Positions 41,022 to 48,118 of a stretch of 48,118 nucleotides of DNA are shown in pieces. The position numbers were made by a program, and so were the translations under genes. Within the stretch, counting starts at the first letter, position 1, and every line of letters starts with the position of its first letter. The notes beneath the pieces are model-generated. The model made no database searches. It saw only the letters and a program-made list of their open reading frames with translations, and was not told where the DNA came from. Where the stretch lies: assembly GCA_903913645.1 (NCBI GenBank), contig CAIWMA010000276.1, positions 1 through 48,118 of the forward strand, read 5' to 3'. This DNA comes from an uncultured Bacteroidales bacterium (lineage in GTDB: Bacteria; Bacteroidota; Bacteroidia; Bacteroidales; UBA4417).

Positions 41022-42662
41022 ATGAATAACGCTGTCTTTATTTTTGACTATCCTGTAAACGAACCAGTTCGGTCATATTCGCCAGGTTCGTTGGATCGCA
41101 AAAATCTGCAGGCTGAACTCGACCGGCTGAGTTCTACGCAAATAGAAATTCCTTTGATAATAGGAGGGAAAGAGGTATTTACCAATGATACGGATACAGT
41201 AACTATGCCTCATGACCATGGACATGTGTTGGCCCGTTACCACAAAGCGGGTGAAAAAGAAGTGAAAATGGCCATTGATGCTGCCCTGAAGGCACACCGT
41301 GAATGGGAATCTTTTTCCTGGTTCGAACGAGCTTCTGTTACCTTGAAAATTGCAGAACTCCTTTCGAAAAAATACAGGATGCTGATTAATGCAGCTACCA
41401 TGCTCGGGCAGAGTAAGAGTGCCTACCAGGCTGAAATTGATGCTGCCTGCGAAACCATTGATTTTCTGCGTTTTAATGCCCATTATATATCCGATATTTA
41501 TAACGAACAGCCGCATAGTGATCCCGGAATTATAAACCGGCTTGAGTATCGCCCATTAGAAGGATTTGTGTTTGCAGTTACACCTTTCAATTTTACGGCA
41601 ATAGCTTCCAATCTTAATATGGCTCCGGTTTTGATGGGCAATACTACAATCTGGAAACCGGCAACAACGTCTATCCTCTCCAATTACATCCTTATGCAGG
41701 TTTTTAAAGAAGCCGGCTTACCCGACGGGGTGATTAATTTTATTCCGGGACAAGGCTCTGTTGTAGGAAACCAAGTGGTTGCAGATAAAAACTTTTCAGG
41801 ATTGCATTTTACCGGAAGCAATGGAACTTTTAATAAGCTGTGGCAAAATACAGCAGCCAACTTGTCAAATTACCGTTCGTACCCAAGGATAGTAGGCGAA
41901 ACAGGCGGTAAGGATTTTGTGCTGGTTCATCCAAGCGCTGGCGTTGATGAGGTTTCAACGGCATTGGTGCGGGGTGCGTTCGAATATCAGGGGCAAAAAT
42001 GTTCGGCTGCTTCGCGAGCATATGTACCTGAAAGTATGTGGCCGGCAGTTAAGAATAGAGTAGGAGAGATGCTTGCAGAGATAAAAGTAGGCGATCCACG
42101 TGATTTCGGCAATTTTATGAATGCGGTTATTGATGAAAAATCGTTTGATAATATCAGTAACTATATAAGGAAAGCTAAAAATACCAGCGATGCCGAAGTT
42201 GTCTTTGGAGGAACCGGTGATAAATCGAAAGGGTATTTTGTTCAGCCTACTATAATCCAGGCTCACGATCCTCATTTTGTTACCATGACGGAGGAGATTT
42301 TCGGGCCGGTATTAACTGTTCATGTTTATAAAGATAAAGATTTTGACCAGACCGTACGACTTGTTGATGAAACCTCACCGTATGGATTAACCGGGTGTAT
42401 TTTTGCCCAGGACCGAGGTGTCCTGGTAAAAGTTGCGGATGAACTGAAATATGCAGCGGGAAATTTCTATTTCAACGACAAGCCTACTGGTGCTGTTGTA
42501 GGGCAGCAACCCTTTGGCGGATCGAGGCAAAGCGGAACAAATGATAAAGCCGGGAGCCACCTTAATTTATTGCGATGGATCAGCCCGCGTACAATCAAGG
42601 AAACTCTGATTCCCCCGACAGATTATCGTTATCCGTTTATGAAGGAAGATAAATGCCACTGA
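41022..42662 (+). CDS. pruA: L-glutamate gamma-semialdehyde (1-pyrroline-5-carboxylate) dehydrogenase
   Basis: This 546-residue aldehyde dehydrogenase oxidises glutamate semialdehyde to glutamate with NAD, the last step of proline breakdown. Visible are FAVTPFNFTAIASNLNMAPV, TTIWKPATTSILSNYIL, FTGSNGTFNKLW, the general-base Glu in VGETGGKDFVLVHPS (about 290) and the nucleophilic Cys in FEYQGQKCSAASRAYVP (about 328). KPTGAVVGQQPFGGSRQSGTNDKAG is a strong P5C-dehydrogenase signature. The length is like the stand-alone enzymes, without the proline dehydrogenase domain of PutA. No putA-like gene lies in the window. Confidence 0.95.
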   Translation: MNNAVFIFDYPVNEPVRSYSPGSLDRKNLQAELDRLSSTQIEIPLIIGGKEVFTNDTDTVTMPHDHGHVLARYHKAGEKEVKMAIDAALKAHREWESFSWFERASVTLKIAELLSKKYRMLINAATMLGQSKSAYQAEIDAACETIDFLRFNAHYISDIYNEQPHSDPGIINRLEYRPLEGFVFAVTPFNFTAIASNLNMAPVLMGNTTIWKPATTSILSNYILMQVFKEAGLPDGVINFIPGQGSVVGNQVVADKNFSGLHFTGSNGTFNKLWQNTAANLSNYRSYPRIVGETGGKDFVLVHPSAGVDEVSTALVRGAFEYQGQKCSAASRAYVPESMWPAVKNRVGEMLAEIKVGDPRDFGNFMNAVIDEKSFDNISNYIRKAKNTSDAEVVFGGTGDKSKGYFVQPTIIQAHDPHFVTMTEEIFGPVLTVHVYKDKDFDQTVRLVDETSPYGLTGCIFAQDRGVLVKVADELKYAAGNFYFNDKPTGAVVGQQPFGGSRQSGTNDKAGSHLNLLRWISPRTIKETLIPPTDYRYPFMKEDKCH

Positions 42663-42756
42663 TTTGACGGGAGGAAAGAGGAAAATAGTAAAATAGAAAA
42701 CAGGGAAATAGAAAGTAAAACAATTGATCCTTGTCCTCTTTTGAACTATAATGCTT

Positions 42757-42764
42757 TACCTTTG
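42757..42764 (+). promoter_or_regulatory. -7 element for the MFS transporter gene
   Basis: TACCTTTG matches TAnnTTTG. A TTG lies 23 bases upstream (42731-42733), near the expected -33 distance. The leader of about 90 bases is made of degenerate short repeats (next entry). Confidence 0.45.
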
Positions 42765-42850
42765 ACAATTAACGATTGACAATTAGCTATTAATCAACAA
42801 CGATTAACGATTAACCATTTTCTCTTAACCAATAATCATTTACCATTTTT
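42762..42850. repeat. Degenerate short tandem repeats (TAACGATTGACAATTA type)
   Basis: Between pruA and the MFS gene, blocks such as TTGACAATTAACGATTGAC, AACGATTAACGATTAACC and TTAACCAATAATCATTTACC follow each other, all built from AAYNATT-like words. I recall similar low-complexity spacers in other Bacteroidota genomes. There is no coding potential. It could come from slippage or be part of an intergenic repeat family. Confidence 0.6.
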
Positions 42851-42858
42851 CGAAAAAC

Positions 42859-44241
42859 ATGGAACAACACCGTAACGGCAAAATTCTGGCATTACTTTTT
42901 ACCGGAGTATTAATGGGCGCTCTCGATATATCCATCGTGGGTCCGGCAATACCGGCAATAGAACAAACAATAAAAGTTGATCACCGTTTACTCAGCTGGA
43001 TATTCAGTATTTATGTATTATTCAACCTGGTAGGAGTCACATTCCTGGCAAAACTTTCGGACCTGTTCGGGCGCCGTAATATTTACATCACATCTGTGGC
43101 CATATTTGCCCTCGGATCGGCAATCGTTTCACTGTCGGATGATATAACAGTGTTGCTTATTGGAAGGGCTGTCCAGGGATTTGGAGCCAGTGGTATTTTC
43201 CCTGTTGCCTCGGCTGTAATCGGCGACATATACCCGCCCGAAAAACGAGGCCGTACACTTGGTATGATAGGTGCAGTATTTGGAATTGCATTTATAATAG
43301 GACCTGTAATTGCAGGAGTATTGTTACTCTGGTTTAAATGGAATGCCCTCTTTCTTATAAACCTGCCGATTGCTGCTGTTGTTATTTTTTATTCTTGGCG
43401 ATTACTCCCAACTAAAAAAAGCGATCTGAAACCGCATTTCGACTGGACCGGCATGGTGTTTATTGCTATACTGCTTTCATCTTTTGCGTATGGTATTAAC
43501 AATATAGAAGCTACCGAAGGTATCAAAGCGATTTTATCAATAAATGTTTTCCCTTTCTTATTGATAACACTTATTACTTTGCCAGTATTTATTTTCCTTG
43601 AAAAACGATCTCCTTCACCGGTTGTTAAGATTGAATTGTTTGATATCAGGCAAATCCGTATTGTCGGGTTAATTGCTTTTGGAACAGGAATAATACAGGC
43701 AGTAACCATTTTTGTTCCTGAAATGGCAGTAAATGTATTTGGCGTGTCTACTTCACAGGCCAGTTTTATGCTTATTCCATTTGTACTGGCTATTGCTGTC
43801 GGTTCCCCGGTTGCCGGACGTTTGATTGACAAAATAGGTTCCCGTGCGATTGTAATGGCAGGTCTTATGCTTGCTGCAACCGGCTTGCTGTTTTTCTATT
43901 TTAATGCTGCCTCCAAAGTTCATTTTTATACTGCAGGAATCTTAATGGGTTTGGGTTCCGCCATGTTACAGGGTTCAGCCTTGCGTTACATTATGCTAAA
44001 CGAAGTTCGGTCTTCGGAACGTGCGCTCGGGCAAGGTATTATTACACTGTTTACAAGCACCGGCCAAATGACTGGAGCCACGCTGATCGGGATTATTGTT
44101 GCATCTGTATCATCGAAACTGGATGGGTATTCAAAGAGTTTCCTAGTAATTGCCGTTATCGCACTTTCGGTGATGCTTGTGAGTTACAGGCTTAAAAGCA
44201 GGAGTGAAGAACTGGCGAGCGCTTCGGCAGCAACAGTATAA
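42859..44241 (+). CDS. MFS transporter, DHA2/EmrB-like drug:H+ antiporter family
   Basis: This 460-residue polytopic inner-membrane protein has a dozen or more hydrophobic segments. MGALDISIVGPAIPAI at the first helix, WIFSIYVLFNLVGVTFLAKLSDLFGRRN (the MFS loop 2-3 motif, D-x-x-GRR) and LIGRAVQGFGASGIFPVASAVIGDIYPPEKRG are typical of the DHA2 (14-helix) multidrug exporters. The motif C-like GIAFIIGPVIAG of antiporters is present. The substrate is unknown. No regulator or HlyD-like partner is adjacent. Confidence 0.92.
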   Translation: MEQHRNGKILALLFTGVLMGALDISIVGPAIPAIEQTIKVDHRLLSWIFSIYVLFNLVGVTFLAKLSDLFGRRNIYITSVAIFALGSAIVSLSDDITVLLIGRAVQGFGASGIFPVASAVIGDIYPPEKRGRTLGMIGAVFGIAFIIGPVIAGVLLLWFKWNALFLINLPIAAVVIFYSWRLLPTKKSDLKPHFDWTGMVFIAILLSSFAYGINNIEATEGIKAILSINVFPFLLITLITLPVFIFLEKRSPSPVVKIELFDIRQIRIVGLIAFGTGIIQAVTIFVPEMAVNVFGVSTSQASFMLIPFVLAIAVGSPVAGRLIDKIGSRAIVMAGLMLAATGLLFFYFNAASKVHFYTAGILMGLGSAMLQGSALRYIMLNEVRSSERALGQGIITLFTSTGQMTGATLIGIIVASVSSKLDGYSKSFLVIAVIALSVMLVSYRLKSRSEELASASAATV

Positions 44242-44616
44242 TAAAATATAATGTTTGTTGTGTTTACAGTATATTGAATTTTGATGGATTGTTTTTTATT
44301 TTCAATCCTACATTCAGTCGCAATATCTCCTACTTTAAATTGCTCACGAAGGGTATTTCAACCTATAGGTTTTCAACTGAAACCTCAATAATGTTAATAA
44401 CTTTTTATTAGGCATCGGGAAACATTTTGATAAATTTGTTTCTTATATTCTTTAATCCACATTTAATGGTTTAATAATATCATATTGTTGCGGATTAAAG
44501 CTTAAATTCTAATTTTGCAGCCGTTTTATCAGGAAAACAAACATGGTAAACCTTTAATAACAGATTATTTTTCAACAACCAACCAAAACCAATTTTACTA
44601 ACCAAATCGTAACACA
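44242..44616 (+). other. Intergenic region upstream of the Oar-like receptor
   Basis: These 375 bases are AT-rich and non-coding. They hold the promoter at 44485-44517 and a leader of about 95 bases. The left part shows no clear terminator for the MFS gene and no other structure I can identify. Confidence 0.5.
44485..44517 (+). promoter_or_regulatory. Promoter of the Oar-like receptor gene (-33 and -7)
   Basis: TTGTTG (44485-44490) and TAATTTTG (44510-44517) are separated by 19 bases, the spacing expected between the -33 TTTG/TTG and -7 TAnnTTTG elements of Bacteroidota promoters. This is the best complete promoter in the window. Confidence 0.7.
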
Positions 44617-47600
44617 ATGAGAAAATCAATCAATTTGATCAGACACACTCTTGGGCAGTTCCTGCTTATTGCTGTCTTTTTTATGACCGTGACTTTAGCT
44701 TTTGGGCAGGTCACAACTTCCGGTATCAGCGGAACTGTATCAGACTCAAAGGGCGAAACGTTACCCGGTGCAACAGTTGTAGCTATTCATACTCCGTCAG
44801 GATCGCAGTATGCTACTGTTACTAACGCACAGGGAAATTACAGTATCAACGGTATGCGTATCGGGGGTCCTTACAAAATTACTGTGACCTTTGTTGGTTA
44901 TAAAGACCAGGTATCAGACAACCTGACAATGGCTCTCGGAGTAACATCCAACCTTAACGTTCAGCTGGTTGAAGCCAGTTCGTCATTAACCGGCGTAGAA
45001 GTTGTTTCGAACCGTAGCGATGTATTTAACTCTGATCGTACTGGTGCTGCCGCATCCTATAATGCAAGCAAAATTAATATGATGCCTACTATCGGCCGTA
45101 CAATTAATGATGTTATAAAGTACAGTCCTTATGGCAACGGAAGTTCATTCGCGGGACAGGATTCGCGTTTTAATACATTTACAATTGATGGATCAGTATT
45201 CAATAATGGTTTTGGATTAGGTTCTTCAGCCCAGGCTGGCGGTCGTACCGGTACAACAGCTGTTTCGTTGGATGCTCTTGAAGAAATCCAGCTCAATGTT
45301 GCGCCTTTCGATGTTCGTCAATCCGGATTCTCAGGCGCAAGTATCAATGCAGTTACCAAGTCGGGTACCAATGAATTCCACGGATCAGGATATTATATTT
45401 TCCGTAACGATGGTATTGCAGGTAAAAAAGCTGATGGTCAAAAAATCACACCAGTGAAGATTGATGAGAAAACAGCAGGTTTAAGCATTGGCGGACCAAT
45501 TATTAAAAATAAACTTTTCTTCTTCTTCAATGCCGAAAAATTTACCAGCAGCAAACCGGCTCTGGATTGGTCGTTGAACACAGGAGATGCAGCACAGACT
45601 GGAAACATTTCACGTACAACTCTTGCTGATATGACAGAGCTTGCTACATTTATGAAAACTAATTTTGGCCGTGATCTCGGTGCTCTTGATGGATTCAACA
45701 ATGATGTAACCAGCCAGAAATTCCTTGTCAGGTTAGATTATAACATTAACAAAATCAACAAACTTTCCATCAGGTATTCACACCACAATTCGGAATCAGG
45801 CCAGGTAATAAGCAATAGCAGCAGTAGTAATACTGCAGGTAACGGCAACCGTAGTAACCTGGCTGACGCTATTTCACCACAAAATACTGGTTATAATATC
45901 CAGGATAATACACGTTCAATAGCTGTCGAATTAAACTCGAATGTAAGTAACAAATTTTCGAACAATTTTATTGCTACTTACAATAAACAGATTGAGGACA
46001 GGAATTATCTGACAGATGAGTTCCCAACCATTGATATTCTGAAAGACGGAAAAACTTATACTTCTGTTGGATTCGACCCGTTTACTCCTAGCAATAAACT
46101 GAACTACTCTACATTGAACTTTACTGATAACCTTACTTATTATATGGGTAAACAGACTTTCACTGCAGGTGTGTCGTACGAATATTACAAATCGAACAAC
46201 GTATTCTATCCTTCATCGAACGGAGTTTATGTATATAACTCAATTGCTGATTTCGAAACTGCAGCTCTTGCTTCAAAAACTGATCCAAATAATCTTGTTT
46301 CACCTGTTTCTGTTGCCAGGTATAACCTCCGCTACTCACGTTTGCCAGGTGGAGCAGATCCTTTGCAAGTTTTGAAAGTTTCGACCTATAGCGCTTATGT
46401 ACAGGATGAGTATAAAGCCACTCAGAAACTTACATTGGTAGGCGGATTCAGGTTTGATGTGTTTGATTATAACAACTCAACTGCTACCGATTTTAACAAC
46501 TCTGTTGTTGAAGGTCTTACATACAAAGATGAGAATGGTGATAATTATAAAGTGAGCACTGGTGTATTCCCCAAAACACGTCTCCTCGTTTCACCTAGAT
46601 TTGGATTCAACTTTGATGTATTAGGCGATAAATCCTTACAGGTTCGTGGAGGAACAGGATCATTTGTTTCCCGTATCCCACAGGTTCTGGTTTCAAACCA
46701 GTTAGGAAACAATGGAGTTAACACTGGTCTCATGAGCTATACCAATACAACAGCTTATCCTTTCAGGACTAATCCATCACAATTCTTACCTGCAACAACT
46801 CCTGATATAAGCACATTGCCTGCTTATGTAGTAAATGCTACTGATATGAACCTGAAGTACCCAACCATCTGGAAGACAAACGTAGCTGTTGACTATAAAC
46901 TCCCATGGGGTCTTATTGCTACAGGTGAAGTTATTTATAACAAAACCATTGAAGGACTCAGGTATATTGATGCAAACTTAAAAGCTGCCGATCGCAGTTT
47001 TACAGGACCTGACACACGTGACAGGTTTCCTGGATCTGGAGTTTCAGGAAGCGGTTTAAATGCAGCCCGTTTCATTAACACTCAAACTACCAATGTATTT
47101 GTTGTAAAAAACACCAAAGAAGGTAGTTCTTATACATTAACCGCAAAACTGGAAAAAACGGCAGAAAAAGGATTAAGCGGATTTGTTGCTTATACCTATG
47201 GCGTTGCTAAAGATATCCAGTCTGTAGGAAGTACTGTACAGGCTAATATGCCTACAGTTGATGGACAGAACTATTTAAGCCTTGGTTATGCTGATAATGA
47301 TGTAAGGAACCGTATCGTAGGTATGGTTAACTATAAGATTCAGTATGGCGATAAAACAGGTGGTGCAACAATTCTCACCGTAGGTGTTGTTTCGAACAGC
47401 GGAAGCAAAATTTCATATACTTATGGCAATGACTTTAATGGTGACGGCCAGAGCAATGACCTGATCTATGTTCCTAATTCAGCTTCAGAAATGACTTTTG
47501 CTTCTCTCACAGTTGGTAGCGGAGCTACTGCTCAGACTTTCACCCCTGCACAGCAACAAGCGGCCTATGATATCTATATCGACAACAATCCTTACCTGAA

Positions 47601-47979
47601 AGGCATTCGCGGTAAAGATGCAGAGCGTAATGGAGGTTATTTCCCTTGGTTAAACCGTATAAACTTCTCAGTTGTTCAGGAACTTTATGTAAAAGTAGGT
47701 CCTAAACAAATGAAAAATACAATTCAGTTCAGGTTTGATATTCTGAATGCTGGTAATATGCTGAACAACAAATGGGGCGTAGGTACCGTAAGTACAACAG
47801 CTTCACCTTTAACTGTTGCTTCAATAGATGCAAACGGACTTCCAACATACAAATTGGCTACCCAGGTTGTTTCTGTTGATGGAGTAAAATCAACTATTCT
47901 TATCAGGGATTCATTTGTTAAGAGTATTAATATTGACAATGTATGGCAGGCTCAATTTGGCATCCGTTACATTTTCTAA
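44617..47979 (+). CDS. Oar-like TonB-dependent outer-membrane receptor
   Basis: This 1120-residue protein has a signal peptide ending LAFGQ (about residue 31). A carboxypeptidase-regulatory-like domain (about 34-115; [33 protein letters not shown]) follows, then a TonB plug ([73 protein letters not shown]) and a long barrel ending [11 protein letters not shown]. The plug signature is of the Oar type rather than SusC, and no SusD gene follows, so a polysaccharide utilisation locus is unlikely. Substrates of Oar-like receptors are largely unknown; one homologue in Myxococcus is required for adhesion and development. It has its own promoter and a strong terminator. Confidence 0.92.
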   Translation: MRKSINLIRHTLGQFLLIAVFFMTVTLAFGQVTTSGISGTVSDSKGETLPGATVVAIHTPSGSQYATVTNAQGNYSINGMRIGGPYKITVTFVGYKDQVSDNLTMALGVTSNLNVQLVEASSSLTGVEVVSNRSDVFNSDRTGAAASYNASKINMMPTIGRTINDVIKYSPYGNGSSFAGQDSRFNTFTIDGSVFNNGFGLGSSAQAGGRTGTTAVSLDALEEIQLNVAPFDVRQSGFSGASINAVTKSGTNEFHGSGYYIFRNDGIAGKKADGQKITPVKIDEKTAGLSIGGPIIKNKLFFFFNAEKFTSSKPALDWSLNTGDAAQTGNISRTTLADMTELATFMKTNFGRDLGALDGFNNDVTSQKFLVRLDYNINKINKLSIRYSHHNSESGQVISNSSSSNTAGNGNRSNLADAISPQNTGYNIQDNTRSIAVELNSNVSNKFSNNFIATYNKQIEDRNYLTDEFPTIDILKDGKTYTSVGFDPFTPSNKLNYSTLNFTDNLTYYMGKQTFTAGVSYEYYKSNNVFYPSSNGVYVYNSIADFETAALASKTDPNNLVSPVSVARYNLRYSRLPGGADPLQVLKVSTYSAYVQDEYKATQKLTLVGGFRFDVFDYNNSTATDFNNSVVEGLTYKDENGDNYKVSTGVFPKTRLLVSPRFGFNFDVLGDKSLQVRGGTGSFVSRIPQVLVSNQLGNNGVNTGLMSYTNTTAYPFRTNPSQFLPATTPDISTLPAYVVNATDMNLKYPTIWKTNVAVDYKLPWGLIATGEVIYNKTIEGLRYIDANLKAADRSFTGPDTRDRFPGSGVSGSGLNAARFINTQTTNVFVVKNTKEGSSYTLTAKLEKTAEKGLSGFVAYTYGVAKDIQSVGSTVQANMPTVDGQNYLSLGYADNDVRNRIVGMVNYKIQYGDKTGGATILTVGVVSNSGSKISYTYGNDFNGDGQSNDLIYVPNSASEMTFASLTVGSGATAQTFTPAQQQAAYDIYIDNNPYLKGIRGKDAERNGGYFPWLNRINFSVVQELYVKVGPKQMKNTIQFRFDILNAGNMLNNKWGVGTVSTTASPLTVASIDANGLPTYKLATQVVSVDGVKSTILIRDSFVKSINIDNVWQAQFGIRYIF

Positions 47980-47998
47980 ACAGTTAATGCGTTTTAAG

Positions 47999-48030
47999 AA
48001 AGCATCCGGGGAATCCCGGGTGCTTTTTTT
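47999..48030 (+). terminator. Intrinsic terminator of the Oar-like receptor gene
   Basis: AAAGCATCCGGG pairs with CCCGGGTGCTTT (one T-G pair) around GAAT, followed by a run of T. It lies 20 bases after the stop codon. Confidence 0.93.
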
Positions 48031-48075
48031 ATTCATTTGAATTACGATTTTTGACCGGTACTTATTCCTTTTATT

Positions 48076-48118
48076 ATGCGAAAAATCCTTTTCCTTTTCG
48101 TGATTAACATTGTTGCTA
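48076..48118 (+). CDS. Start of an exported protein (truncated by window end)
   Basis: An ATG at 48076 opens a frame reading MRKILFLFVINIVA up to the window edge, which looks like the start of a signal peptide. It follows the receptor terminator by about 45 bases. Nothing more can be said about its identity. Confidence 0.5.
   Translation, partial: MRKILFLFVINIVA

Noticed and set aside
44617-47979. SusC of a polysaccharide utilisation locus
   Set aside because: The plug motifs are Oar-like. There is no SusD, glycoside hydrolase or sensor gene nearby, and a strong terminator follows directly.
1-48118. Insertion sequences, tRNA genes or integrase-bounded islands
   Set aside because: I found no transposase or integrase motif, no tRNA cloverleaf and no target-site duplications. 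The two short shared inverted-repeat elements are the only candidate boundaries.

Overview
The window is a 48 kb chromosomal segment from a member of the Bacteroidota. The evidence is convergent: three proteins carry type IX secretion (T9SS) sorting domains or likely ones; there is a Bacteroidota-type 'putative porin', an Oar-like TonB-dependent receptor, an OmpA protein with thrombospondin type 3 repeats and an UpxY-like NusG paralogue; and many genes are preceded by the phylum's -7 promoter element TAnnTTTG. I cannot fix the genus. An environmental or anaerobic Bacteroidales-like lineage would fit, but this is inference.

Layout. 1-130: 3' end of a 5S rRNA gene with its terminator, so an rRNA operon ends here. 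338-3093: an outer-membrane porin convergent with a SpoU/TrmH-family RNA methyltransferase. 3342-8872: a sugar-nucleotide block on the + strand, made of a WlbA/WbpB-type oxidase, gmd and fcl (GDP-L-fucose), an UpxY/NusG-like antiterminator, and a TviB/WbpO-type UDP-HexNAc 6-dehydrogenase. No glycosyltransferase, flippase or polymerase is present, so this is a fragment of a surface-polysaccharide pathway. 9057-20492 (- strand): one 11.4 kb gene for a 3811-residue surface protein with 25 tandem 82-residue Ig-like repeats, 13 tandem 78-residue SprB-like repeats, PKD-like modules and a gliding-motility type (T9SS type B) C-terminal domain. 21165-23063: a divergent OmpA/TSP3 protein. 23288-28591 (- strand): a secreted protein of unknown function and a 1123-residue multidomain T9SS type A cargo protein. 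28758-30665 (- strand): dnaK. 31137-32670: panB overlapping an RluA-family pseudouridine synthase. 32852-38892: a probable T9SS cargo protein, a single-domain response regulator, a large metallopeptidase-like/TolB-propeller/beta-barrel protein and a small holin-family membrane protein. 38935-44241: housekeeping and metabolic genes (flavin-binding protein, PAP2 phosphatase, SDR, pruA, MFS transporter). 44617-47979: an Oar-like TonB-dependent receptor. The window ends in the first codons of another exported protein.

How it fits together. The dominant theme is the cell surface: glycan precursors, a giant repetitive adhesin-like protein, an OmpA anchor, T9SS cargo and outer-membrane receptors. 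The giant gene is the most striking object. The segment from the polysaccharide genes to the giant gene is bracketed by two non-coding elements, at about 3154-3208 and 20513-20564. Each is an inverted repeat of 11 bases per arm with the same core, and the two share two 13-mers in swapped order. That is the least explained structure I found. Domain and family calls come from my recognition of motifs; no database search was run.
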